NCBI RefSeq assembly: GCF_032362555.1
Contig: NC_083524.1
Span: forward strand, 668,001-732,000
Length of the DNA stretch: 64,000 nucleotides
Direction of reading: 5' to 3'
Source: Amyelois transitella
Lineage: Eukaryota; Arthropoda; Insecta; Lepidoptera; Pyralidae
The notes under the pieces are model-generated. The model was not told where the DNA came from. It saw only the letters and a program-made list of their open reading frames with translations, and did no database searches. The position numbers and the translations under genes are program-made. Shown piece after piece: positions 11,300 to 21,731 of this stretch. Position 1 is the stretch's first letter. Each line of letters begins with the position of its first letter.

Positions 11300-12415
11300 T
11301 TCAACTTTACAGATCTTCGTGATAAAGAAATAATAAATTATCTAAACGAATCCGATTCTGTAGATCCCGTGGCTTTTCAGAGCACTTTTCTAGTTCCGAA
11401 TCTTCAGACGAAGAGACCATACAAGATCTAGCACCACCAAGACTTCCTAATCGACCAAGTCGTGGAAGGGCTCAAAGCAACAGAGGACGGAGTTCATCAA
11501 GAAGAGGTTCCCGAGCTTGTAGGGGGTATCCAGGAAGAAGTTTCGTTATCCTCGACTAACACCCAACGCAATGGGACGAAAAAGACTTCACCACCTGGTC
11601 CGTATCTTCTACAACCTAATTATTTAGGTACACATTGAATCAAGTAGTTATTCTCTATTTTATTACTTTGAACAGTACATCGACGATGATTTTCTTGATT
11701 TGATGGTCACAAAAACCAATCAAACGTCTATTCTAAAAACTGGCAAAATTTAAATGTTTAGGAACTTTAATGAAGAGTAGAATCCTAAAGCCACTGCACG
11801 AAGTATTACCAGAAGATAAGACAGTTGAAGAGGAAAGGCAGGGGTCCGAATTCTGTTTATGTTAACTCTGATAGCTCCGTTGTCGTCACGAAATGGTTTG
11901 ACAATAAGGCTGTAGTTCTTATTTCGACAATTTACGCTGGCAACCCTGAAGACGAATGTCGACGTTGGTGCAAAAAAAGAAAGTTCGTCATGGTAAAGAG
12001 ACTTAATTGTAAAAATTTACAACAGCAAAATGGGGGGTGTAGATCTGGCGGATCGTATGTTAGCAGTGTGTCCATATAGAATAGAATAGAATAGAATAGA
12101 ATAGAATAGAATAGATTTATTTTCAAAATTGGATACAAGGTATCACTTATTGACGTCACATAACTTAAATCTAATTATAACTACTACCGCTTCCAAAGCG
12201 CATGTGTAGAAGAAGCGGCGGAACAAACTACACTGCAGAGCTGCAGCTATATCGAGCAAGAACTACGAAATGGACAGTCCGTTTTATTGAATTTAATCAA
12301 ACATGTGGGATGTTTGATTTAGCAACATCCAACGCTTGGAATCAATATCAAAAAACTGAAAGAAAAATAGGTGTACCCTTGGAAAGCCACGGAAACTACA
12401 AAGATGTGAAATATT
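11300..12415 (+). pseudogene. Dead piggyBac-type transposase
   Basis: Scattered frames follow the order of a piggyBac-derived transposase: an acidic N-terminus (NYLNESDSVDPV), a basic linker (RPSRGRAQSNRGRSSSRRG), ILKPLHEVLPEDKTVEEE, and CKKRKFVMVKR. The family hallmark GGVDLADRMLAVCPY lies at about 12033-12075. After a retroelement insertion (12076-12242) it resumes as TTKWTVRFIEF and DLATSNAWNQYQKTER. Stops and frameshifts are frequent and no TTAA-flanked ends were found. Confidence 0.7.
12076..12242 (-). mobile_element. Retroelement 3' end with (ATTCT)n tail, inside piggyBac remnant
   Basis: The antisense piece begins with seven GAATA units (12079-12113), then AAATCTATT-type tail sequence and GATACCTTGTATCC, GTGACGTCAATAAG and CGCTTTGGAAGCGGTAG. 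Matching sense copies lie at 29583, 36918, 41600 and (5' part) 48168. Confidence 0.75.
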
Positions 12416-12893
12416 AACGAGTACGCCGATCAAGGAAGACCAAAAGCAGAAATATGAGAGAAATAAAGTTAAAATGGTTACTAAAAGCCTGGATCATAAA
12501 TCAACAAAAGATCCTGTTAAGACTATGCCTAACAAAAGTAAGACTGACCAGAATAAGAAAAAAACCGTTAAAAAAAGCCAAACAGCCAAAGAAAATTAAA
12601 GAATTAAAGGATATTTTATGCTTTTTTTGTGGCACAATTTTGCACTGATGAAGATGATAATCCGATTGATAAATTGGATTCGATGTGAAATATGTCAGCA
12701 ATGGCGTCATGGCTCCGCATTCGACGGTAACTTTGTGATAACTGCCAATCTAAATTTTACAATTATTTAAGTTCAAGTTGTTCCTTTTTCAGTTTATTAT
12801 TTTTTTTACTCTCGTTTTTAGAGATATTGATATATTTATACTGTATCCGCTTAACCCAGGGGTCCAGGCAAAGCGAATACTTACGTTATTTTT
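12416..12893. other. Spacer, nothing firm
   Basis: The lysine-rich open frame at 12454-12648 could be the decayed piggyBac C-terminus, but it lacks the cysteine pattern I would need. Nothing else was seen. Confidence 0.4.
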
Positions 12894-12930
12894 ACTACGC
12901 TTTTATTAGCTTGGGTTGTATGTATGTATG

Positions 12931-12961
<31 letters not shown>

Positions 12962-13898
12962 CGGAATCTTTGAGCTTAATTTTCACTGATTTCTAAACGT
13001 CTGATCAACTTGAAACTTTGCACACGTATCAAGGACCGATGACAATGCAATATTTTGATAAGAGTTTCTCATTATCCTTAATAAAACTGCCAGGATTAAT
13101 AAATTCATTTTTAGATCCTTCGTATGAGAGTAAGAGAGACAGAGATAGCACCAGTGCCAGTAATCTCCATACAAGAAACCAAGAAGTTCTGACGTATAAT
13201 GAGTCAAAAAGAGATGTAATATATTTCCATACAATGTTACTATTAACCTGAGGCTTCTTTATTTCATCGCATTGCTCCATTTAGAATTACCATTAGAAAC
13301 CATAGTAGAATTAGTAGAATATTTTAAAACAATAAAAAATATATAAGTAATAAAACAAAAGTAATAAATGAAAATTGAACAACTAAATTTACAAAAATAC
13401 AAGAATAAAGTTACTACCTACAGAACTTTGCGATATTTAATACGTATTTAACATATTAATGCAATTCTTGAATTAACATTAGGTATCTTTTGCCTATTTA
13501 TAATAGCAACACTGTAATACTTGTTTGGAAAATGAGTGACAGTTTTTTTTTTATGTCAAATAAGTTTTGCAGTAAGTTTTGATTGAATTCGATTCGAACA
13601 CCTGTAAACTTTCTTTCTGTTGTTTTTTACCGGTGCCTGTGTATTTACCTATTTGCACTTTGTTTTGTGCTGATAACTTGTCGTTATTTGGAGTTTGGAA
13701 TCTTCCGTTGAGTCGAGCTTTGTTCTTCCGGATATTCGTGTGATTTTATCATCTGAGATTGGACTCTGACTGTGTTTACTGTGTTGTGCAGATATTTTGA
13801 GATAGGACTCCTGTAAAAAGTACCTTATTATTTGAGATAGGAGTCCCAAGTTTGTGTTTGTTTTTGTGAAAGACAGATTTTACAACAAAAGTGCCACG

Positions 13899-13949
13899 AT
13901 GTCTTCAGATAAACTTTGTTGCGTTCCTGGTTGTAAAGGCAGTGAAGGT
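13899..13949 (+). pseudogene. THAP-like first exon, copy A
   Basis: ATG-TCT-TCA begins a 17-codon frame MSSDKLCCVPGCKGSEG that runs into GTATGTTTG, a fair splice donor. C-V-P-G-C near the N-terminus is typical of THAP domains. No second exon with the rest of the C2CH finger was found. Confidence 0.45.
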
Positions 13950-14113
13950 ATGTTTGAAATATTTTTGTTCCTGTATCAATCTGCCTCTTAATCTTGTGGT
14001 TTGATTCCTGGCAAGGCCACAATCGAAAATTATTACGTTTGCTGGATAGTCAAAAATATTATTAACAGTGATTTATCACTATAAAATTCTTTTCAACTGG
14101 GTTTAACAATCAT

Positions 14114-14270
14114 CATACATACATATAATCACGTCTATATCCCTTGCGGGGTAGACAGAGCCAACAGTCTTGTAAAGACTGATAGGCCACGTTCAGCTAT
14201 TTGGCTTTAAGATAGAATTGAGATTCAAATAGTGACAGGTTGCAAGCCCATCGCCTTAAAAAGAATCATG
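14114..14270 (-). mobile_element. SINE-A, tail half, inside copy A
   Basis: This antisense piece runs from the tail to AGCCCATCGCC and lacks the head. The same truncated SINE sits at the same place in copy B, so it predates the spread of this element. Confidence 0.85.
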
Positions 14271-14481
14271 ATGATGAGAATATTATGAGATTTAATCCAA
14301 TCAGGCCACATATAACTTTAAGAAAGTTAGTTGTGAAAACCTCCGGCGATGGGCGCATGGTTGCGAAATTCTTTTCTAGTAAGATAGTTATACCAGAAGT
14401 GTTAACTTCCAAAAAATAATTGTATAAAAAAACTAAAAAACTACCCGTTTTATTGCAAATCGAACTAAAAAATAGAAAATA

Positions 14482-14978
14482 AATAATAGTTTAAAAAAAC
14501 TAAAAAACTACGCTTTTATTGCTAATCAAACTAAAAAATAGAAAATAAAAATTAATGACAAAGGAATTCAGTAGTAGCAAGTCGAACAATCAGTTATAGT
14601 CAGTTGTAGTAGTAATTACCTCGGATTAAAATTATAACAAAATTAAATTTATAAACAAAACAATTTAAATCAGAGTAAAAAGCGTGGGGTGCATTTTACT
14701 TCATTTTCATAACTCTCTTGTCATAAATATATGCTAATAGAATGATTTTAATATTTACTACATCAGGCACCCCACGCTTTTTACTCTGATTTAAATTGTT
14801 TTGTTTATAAATTTAATTTTGTTATAATTTTAATCCGAGGTAATTACTACTACAACTGACTATAACTGATTGTTCGACTTGCTACTACTGAATTCCTTTG
14901 TCATTAATTTTTATTTTCTATTTTTTAGTTTGATTAGCAATAAAAGCGTAGTTTTTTAGTTTTTTTAAACTATTATTT
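14482..14978. repeat. 211-bp arm hairpin
   Basis: The arms 14482-14692 and 14767-14978 are reverse complements with a 74-base loop. Both carry GCGTGGGGTGC / GCACCCCACGC at the loop edge and CTACGCTTTTATTGC at the outer part. By eye almost no mismatches remain. Confidence 0.9.
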
Positions 14979-15213
14979 GAATTTCATTTCCAGTTAATAA
15001 TTGTTTAATTATTTAGGTTAACTGATAACAGTTTTTGTGAGAGCAATTAATAAAGGATGATTTGTAATAGTTATTTTATTTTTATACCTTATACCATTTC
15101 TGATATAACCTTAAATGTCTTAAGGTATCCACTTTGCGCGGCCTTGCCCTAAAAGGTTTTACCATATCGCTGTATCTTTTGTGCTTTATTTTACGGTGCA
15201 TGTGATGTTTTTT
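14979..15213. other. Spacer between the two hairpin elements
   Basis: AT-rich unique sequence. It is not shared by the flanks of the element copies, so the two copies are not a simple tandem repeat. Confidence 0.5.
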
Positions 15214-15254
15214 ACTACGCTTTTATTAGCTTGGGTTGTATGTATGTATGTATG

Positions 15255-15285
<31 letters not shown>

Positions 15286-16437
15286 CGGAATCTTTGAGCT
15301 TAATTTTCACTGATTTCTAAACGTCTGATCGACTTGAAACTTTGCACACGTATCAAGGACCGATGACAATGCAATATTTTGATAAGAGTTTCTCATTATC
15401 CTTATTAAAACTGCCAGGATTAATAAATTCATTTTTAGATCCTTCGTATGAGAGTAAGAGAGACAGAGATAGCACCAGTGCCAGTAATCTCCATACAAGA
15501 AACCAAGAAGTTCTGACGTATAAGGAGTCCAAAAAGAGATGTAATATATTTCCATATAATGTTACTATTAACCTGAGGCTTTTTTATTTCATCGCATCGC
15601 TCCATTTAGAATTACCATTAGAAACAATAGTAGAATTAGTAGAATATTTTAAAACAATAAAAAATATATAAGTAATAAAACAAAAGTAATAAATGAAAAT
15701 TGAACAACTAAATTTACAACAATACAAGAATAAAGTTACTACCTACAGAACTTTGCGATATTTAATACGTATTTAACATATTAATGCAATTCTTGAATTA
15801 ACATTAGGTATCTTTTGCCTATTTATAATAGCAACACTGTAATACTCGTTTAAGACATGAGTGACAGTTTTTTATGTCAAATAAGTTTTGCAGTAAGTTT
15901 TGTTTTGAATTCGATTAGAAAACCTGTAAACTTTCTTTCTGTTTTTTTTATACCGGTGCCTGTGTATTTACCTATTTGCACTTTGTTTTGTGCTGATAAC
16001 TTGTCGTTATTTGTAGTTTGGAATCTTCCGTTGAGTCGAGCTTTGTTCTTCCGGATATTCGTGTGATTTTATCATCTGAGATTGGACTCTGACTGTGTTC
16101 ACTGTGTTGTGCAGATATTTTTTAGATAGGACTCCTGTAAAAAGTACCTGATTATTTGAGATAGGAGTCCCAAGTTTGTGTTTGTTTTTGTGAAAGACAG
16201 TTTTACAACGAAAGTGCCACGATGTCTTCAGATAAACATTGTTGCGTTCCTGGTTGTAAAGGCAGTGGAGGTATGTTTGAAATATTTTTGTTCCTGTATC
16301 AATCTGCCTCTTAATCTTGTGGTTTGATTCCTGGCAAGGCCACAATCGAAAATTATTATGTTTGCTGGATAGTCAAAAATATTATTAACAGTGATTTATC
16401 ACTATAAAATTCTTTTCAACTGGGTTTAACAATCATC

Positions 16438-16598
16438 ATACATACATGCATACATATAATCACGTCTATATCCCTTGCGGGGTAGACAGAGCCAACAGTC
16501 TTGTAAAGACTGATAGGCCACGTTCAGCTATTTGGCTTTAAGATAGAATTGAGATTCAAATAGTGACAGGTTGCAAGCCCTTCGCCTAAAAAAGAATC
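16438..16598 (-). mobile_element. SINE-A, tail half, inside copy B
   Basis: This is the orthologous partner of the piece at 14114, with a longer ATAC tail and the same truncation point. Confidence 0.85.
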
Positions 16599-17307
16599 AT
16601 CATTATGAGAATATTATGAGATTTAATCCAATCAGGCCACATATAACTTTAAGAAAGTTAATTGTGAAAACCTCCGGCGATGGGCGCATGGTTGCAAAAG
16701 TCTTTTCTAGTATGATAGTTATACTAGAAGTGTTAACTTCCAAAAAATAATTGTATAAAAAAACTAAAAAACTATTCGTTTTGTTGCTAATCGAACTAAA
16801 AAATAGAAAATAAATAATAGTTTAAAAAAAACTAAAAAACTACGCTTTTATTGCTAATCAAACTAAAAAATAGAAAATAAAAATTAATGACAAAGGAATT
16901 ATAAAACAGTAGAAGCAAGTCGAACAATCAGTTATAGTCAATTACCTCCGATTAAAATTATAACAAAATTAAATTTATAAATAAAACAATTTAAATCGGA
17001 GTAAAAAGCGTGGGGTGCATTTTACTTCATTTTCATAACTCTCTTGTCATAAATATATGCTAATAGAATGATTTTAATATTTACTACATCAAGCACCCCA
17101 CGCTTTTTACTCAGATTTAAATTGTTTTAGGGCGCTTTCAATTTATGCGTTTCTTGTCGGACCGCTGCCGCACGCTTACCGTGCCGCAGGTTATATCTCG
17201 CTGTCGAGCCGCTGCAGTACGGTAGCAGTCCGGCAACAAACGACTAAATTAAAAGCGTATTTGACGCCCGTGCGTTTTTATCTCAGTGATGTGACATCAG
17301 TCAAGCC

Positions 17308-19203
17308 ATGGACTCTGACGAAGAGACATTACTGTTAGTGCTCTTGTTGAAAATCATCAAAGAGAAAGAAAAACGACGCCCCCGTAAAAGAGCAACACCG
17401 ATGTTCTCGTTAACATTTAATTCGGGTTATTTCCATAATCTTTACCCTAGGTTAAAACAAGATCCAAGCAATTTTTTTAATTATCTAAGAATGTCTAGAG
17501 AGTGTTTCTACGAACTACTTGAATTAGTTAAAAGTAAAATTCAGCGGCAAGAATCTGTTTTCAAGCATACTATATCAGCTGAAGAAAGATTGGTAATAAC
17601 ATTGAGGTAAGTAAAGTAAACAAATTGTATTTGATTTATTGTTTATTACTACAAAAATCTGTAAAAAGATCACTATATATGGAAGCATCAGAATCTCCAC
17701 TTAAATTAGATACGGGTGAGATTGCTGCAAGTTCATCTGATGTGGACGGAAGCTGATTATTTGTTAGTGCCTGGGATTCTGAAGATTGATTCGTAAAATA
17801 GCCGCGTTGTTCATACGATTCCGAATCTAAGTTGTAATAATCTCGTGTATACGATTGTGGCATCGCGTATTTTCGGATAATTCCAATTATGTCATATTTA
17901 GCATCCATTTTACGGCTTTCTGGGATCCTTTAAAATCGTTTAACAAAGACAATAAAAAATATCTATCCCCATCTTCGGATACATCTTCTCTTGCATCTTT
18001 TTTGTTTTGTAATCTTTCTGCGAGTATTTTTAAAAGCGTGTTAGTTTCATTTGTGTCGTTAGCAGATGAACTTTTAGTTGTAGTTTTCGGTGTCGACGCA
18101 GTAGCACCATCGCCAGTCTGTTTATTTTTTTCATCTGGTTTTGTTTCATATAGTTCCGACAAAAATTGCAGTCGATCAAAATAAACATATTGTCGATGTC
18201 TTTTTGCTGCAGATCCACTTTTTGACTCTCGTTGTTTTTTCAACTCTCTTGAGAATGAATCCCTTATGTGCCTCCATTTTTTTTGAAGTACCATTGCTAA
18301 AATAAAAATAAATATTATTGTTACAGATACTTAGCCGCTGGTTGCAGTATGACTGAATTGCATCATTCTTATCAACATGGAATTTCAACTATTTCTGGAA
18401 TTGTAAAAGATACGTGTCAACAGATTTACAAAACCCTACGAGAAATTTGTTTACCCGAACTGAAAAAGGAGGATTGGTTAAGAATTGCACACGGTTTTGC
18501 AACCAAGGCAAATTTCCCTAATTGTTTGGGCGCCATAGATGGGAAACATATAAGAATAATTAAGCCCCCTAAAAGCGGTTCGCTTTATTACAATTATAAA
18601 AACTTTTTTTCTATTGTATTGTTGGCCATTTGTGATTCAAATTACAAATTCATTTTCATTGATGTCGGTTCATATGGAAAGTCTTCTGATTCACAAATAT
18701 TTAGAAACAGTGATTTCTTCGAGAAATTGCAAGAAAACAGTCTACATATACCAAGTCCTATGGCAATAACAGAAAATGGTTCACCACTACCGTTTGTTTT
18801 TATCGGTGATGAAGCATTCGGTATCAGTAATTTTATACAACGCCCCTATAGTGGAAATTTTTTGAATCACCAACAAAAAGTTTTTAATTACCGCTTGTCA
18901 CGTGCTCGAAGATACATAGAGTGTACGTTCGGAATGATGACTAATAAGTGGCGAATATTACATCGACCAATAAATGTAGAAATATCGTTAGCGACGGATA
19001 TTGTTCAAGCCATCTGTGTTTTACATAATTTCTTACAACGTGATTGTGAAGAAATTACTAATAGTAATCTCTTAATTCAAGCCAATCAAATAGATCAGGA
19101 GGATCAAAATGAACATAATTTGTCAGCAACATCAATTCGCGATAAATTTGCAGAATACTTTGTTAACGAAGGACAATTATCATGGCAAAATTACAAAATT
19201 TGA
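17308..19203 (+). CDS. Harbinger DDE transposase (HARBI1-like), two exons
   Basis: Exon 1 is 17308-17606, with donor GTAAGT inside codon 100. Exon 2 is 18327-19203, with acceptor TTACAG. The join reads ERLVITLR-YLAAGCS, matching the conserved ITLRYLA segment, and the product is 391 residues. The DDE_4 catalytic blocks are present: CLGAIDGKHIRI, FVFIGDEAFG and RARRYIECTFGMM, followed by KWRILHRPI and VLHNFL. All three acidic residues are in place, so the enzyme may be active. The 720-bp intron contains the main exon of the antisense MADF gene. Confidence 0.92.
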
Positions 19204-19397
19204 CTGAATAAATAATTACCTGCAGAGTTCTTTTCACCAGTAGTTTTATTTTTAAAATCTTCCACAAATTTCTCACAGATGCCTTCCCAAGCATTTTTTG
19301 TTTCAGTGCGATTGCTGTGTTTGTCACTTTTGGAGTTCCAGATAGCAGGACGTATTTCAATCTCATTTATAAAATCTTCCACGTTTATATTATCCAT
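17636..19397 (-). pseudogene. Harbinger accessory MADF-BESS protein, one frameshift
   Basis: Exon 1 (19220-19397) starts MDNINVEDFINEIEIRPAIW and ends at donor GTAATT. Exon 2 (17636-18296) continues with MVLQKKWRHIRDSFSRELKKQ, completing a MADF (Myb/SANT-like) DNA-binding domain. Near the end the BESS motif FLLSLLNDFK is followed, one base out of frame, by IPESRKMDAKYDIIGIIRK. One base is missing at about 17929-17931. Harbinger elements normally encode such a protein to carry the transposase to DNA. If the frameshift is real, this copy makes a shortened version lacking half of BESS. A sequencing error cannot be excluded. Confidence 0.8.
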
Positions 19398-19854
19398 TTT
19401 TAGCAAAAATGCAAATAAACATTTGATATAAAGAGCTCTGACGTCTATTCACCGCACTATTCAACACTAGAATGAACACGTGATGCTTGCGACGTTGCCG
19501 TCCTGTTGTCGAGCGTTCTCGGTACTGGCGCCGCACTGTTGCCGCACCGCGCGATTTGTATGAAAAAAAGGATCGTCCGTACGTTGTACGACTAACGTAC
19601 CGCTTCGGCACCGCAGCGGGCCGACAAGAAACGCATAAATTGAAAGGGCCCTTATTTATAAATTTAATTTTGTTATAATTTTAATCGAAGGTAATTGACT
19701 ATAACTGATTGTTCGACTTGCTTCTACTGTTTTATAATTCCTTTGTCATTAATTTTTATTTTCTATTTTTTAGTTTGATTAGCAATAAAAGCGTAGTTTT
19801 TTAGTTTTTTTTTTCTATTATGGTGCATTAAAGAGTTTATCTACCTACTCGTAT

Positions 19855-20045
19855 CTTTGGATTATTAAAGTTGACGTTGAATAAAATGCTGTACTACAGT
19901 TTATTACCGCTTCTTCAGCACTGACGCTTTGTAAGCGGCACCAAACTGGGCTTCAAGTAATTTATTCGACGTCAACCAATATTGTGAGACCAAAAGACGT
20001 GACAATTATTTAGTGATTTTCGAACTCTCAATAAATATGATATGA
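19855..20045 (+). mobile_element. Retroelement 3' end, family with CCGCTTCTTC-CACTGACGC
   Basis: The piece contains TTACCGCTTCTTCAGCACTG, TGACGCTTTGTAAGCGGC and a GTCAACCAATATTGTGA block. Related pieces are at 35480 (+), 59684 (-) and partly 31840, 24286 and 29691. It has no coding part. The following 20046-20759 shows nothing recognisable. Confidence 0.55.
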
Positions 20046-20759
20046 TTTGATTTTGAATTGATTTCATACACACCATTTGAAACCGGGTGGTTTGACAAAG
20101 AAATCGCAAATATTTCAGATTGACCCAAAACTTCCATACTATTTGAAAAGAAACCTGTTTATGGTGACGAACAACGGAACTTGGTAACTTTATTGGTTTC
20201 GATGTCAACCACTGAGGGACAAAGCAACTCATTTCTTCTAAGTGTCCACCAGTGGTAGACATCTGGAATAAAAGAAAAAAGAAATCTCGTCCAGAGAAAC
20301 GACAACAGATACGCAAGAGGAGAAAACAAATATAAAACAAGAGAACTGTGTCTTGTGGTTCTTGGCACTTAAGAATAAGACCACTCGCTTATTTACCACC
20401 ATGGACGTCGTAAATAGCGACTAAGGGGAAAAGCTGATGAACTTGGGATTCTTCTTTTAGGCGATGGCATTACTGGTTTTTAGCTAGACAACAATTGACT
20501 GATAACAAAAATAGGAATGTTTGTTAATGAATATGACTTTTTAGGATAAAATATAAAAATATTCCATGTTCTATCTACATTGATATTTATTCTCAATAAA
20601 ACAATCAAAATCCTAGTTTTCATTGCATGTCTTAATTTACGTCTTAATATCTCTACTTTTAAGTCAAAAATTCACAAATTTAATTAAATAATTTCAAGGG
20701 TGTAAATTATTATAATTTACAGAAGTACATTTTTTCACTATAAACTGCGGGGTTATTCA

Positions 20760-20943
20760 CGTCTTCATCTCGTTCGGGGTAGACAGAGCTAACAATCTTC
20801 TAGACAGGTTATGACGGTGCAACCTGTCACTTTTTGAATTTCAATTCCATCGTCAAGCCATACAGCAGAACATGGCCTTTCAGTCTTTTCACGACTGTCA
20901 AACTCTATCTTCACCGCAAGGGATAAAGACGTGATTATAGATA
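20760..20943. mobile_element. SINE-A fragments in opposite orientations
   Basis: A short antisense tail piece (TCGTTCGGGGTAGACAGAGC at about 20772) is followed by a diverged sense piece from CAACCTGTCAC to GGGATAAAGACGTGATTAT. Confidence 0.6.
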
Positions 20944-21116
20944 TGCACCTATATAACTGACAAAAACAGCCATTTTCTTTTTCCCATACATTTTTTCCAT
21001 TTCCTAACAAAAACAAAGTCAATTTGAGCTTTATTACTTTTGTATAAAGTTCACGCTTCGTCACCAGCGTGACGGTTCTGTTCAGTAAGATTTTTTGCCC
21101 TAATTATAAAATAGGT

Positions 21117-21319
21117 TGTAGCGGGAGCGATGATTCGGCTCGACCGCCACCAAAGGGGAGATCTTCCGCCAGCTGGTGTGATGCCTGGGGAACCGCGCGA
21201 CACACGATGTTGAGTCGGATGTTGTATATATGCTCCAATCCGTGAAATCTTCGTTTGCGCGATTTAGATTCTTCACTGCAATTGGCTGTTGTGACGAGTG
21301 TCGTATAGATGTCGCCACA
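21117..21319 (-). mobile_element. Solo LTR of the miniature LTR family
   Basis: It reads TGTAGCGGGAGCGATGATTC to GATGTCGCCACA, the reverse complement of the LTR at 7293 with many substitutions and some deletions. TAGGT flanks both ends (21112-21116 and 21320-21324). Only one LTR remains, as expected after recombination between LTRs. Confidence 0.85.
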
Positions 21320-21397
21320 TAGGTAAGAACAAAAAACTGCTACAAATCTTTTTGACAGAACAAACTCTGTCGGGTCCGCTAGTATTGAATAAATTTA

Positions 21398-21593
21398 TCC
21401 TACTAATATTATAAACACGAAATTTTGTATGTCACTATATGGATGTTTGTTACATCATCACGCAAAAACCACTGAACCGATTACGATGAAAATTGATATG
21501 TAGATGTAGCTGAAGACCCAGAATAACATATAGACTACTCGGAGTTCCCGCTATTATAGATTCCACGCGGACGAAGTCGCGGGCGGCGTCCAG
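21398..21593 (+). mobile_element. Lep1-type Helitron-like element in crm 3' UTR
   Basis: It starts TCCTACTAATATTATAAAC after A, contains CACGCAAAAACCACTGAACC, and ends GCGGGCGGCGTCCAG before T. It lies on the opposite strand to crm and ends 15 bases beyond the crm stop codon. Confidence 0.75.
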
Positions 21594-21608
21594 TTTGTTC
21601 ATACAACT

Positions 21609-21731
21609 TCAGTTGAGGTCTCCGGCGGGTAGATTGTCTTGCACATCAGCGACTTCTGCCGCCAAATCTGCGAACTTCGCGACGTAATCCACGCTCGATT
21701 CGGCCATTAGCGATTGCAACTGTGAATCCAC
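21609..21731 (-). CDS. crm: crm exon 22 (last), residues 1015-1054
   Basis: It follows acceptor CAATCAG and ends with TGA at 21609. VDSQLQSLMAESSVDYVAKF is a conserved C-terminal block of Cramped. AATAAA on the gene strand is seen about 570 bases downstream (about 21030), past the Helitron and solo LTR. Confidence 0.92.
   Translation of the reverse strand: MDSQLQSLMAESSVDYVAKFADLAAEVADVQDNLPAGDLN

Larger units (their letters stand above)
12894..14978 (+). mobile_element. THAP-exon hairpin element, copy A
   Basis: The left end is ACTACGCTTTTATTAGC followed by (ATGT)n at 12917-12960, and the right end carries GCAATAAAAGCGTAGT. Copy B (15214-19817) repeats the whole unit; counted to GCGTAGT, both are 2,059 bp net. 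An exon-like MSSDKLCCVPGCKGSEG at 13899-13949, followed by a GTATGT donor, has the start of a THAP zinc-finger domain. The last third is a near-perfect hairpin (arms 14482-14692 and 14767-14978). The class is uncertain; the THAP start hints at a P-element relative. Confidence 0.6.
17130..19651. mobile_element. PIF/Harbinger transposon, complete ends
   Basis: The terminal inverted repeats begin GGGCGCTTTCAATTTATGCG (left) and GGGCCCTTTCAATTTATGCG (right, reverse strand), and about 30 of the first 31 bases match. TTA is duplicated on both sides (17127-17129 and 19652-19654), the target size of this superfamily. It carries a transposase on plus and a MADF-BESS protein on minus. It is inserted in the right hairpin arm of the element around it. 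Confidence 0.92.
15214..19817 (+). mobile_element. THAP-exon hairpin element, copy B, split by Harbinger
   Basis: It matches copy A over its length, including the (ATGT)n tract (15238-15283), the THAP-like exon (16222-16272, reading MSSDKHCCVPGCKGSGG) and the tail-half SINE-A at 16438-16598. The right hairpin arm is broken at 17129 by the Harbinger transposon and resumes at 19655. Scattered substitutions separate the copies. Confidence 0.65.

Noticed and set aside
13018..13251. Open frame repeated in both hairpin elements
   Set aside because: The frame differs at its end between copies (15342-15671) and has no known motif; it is repeat DNA.
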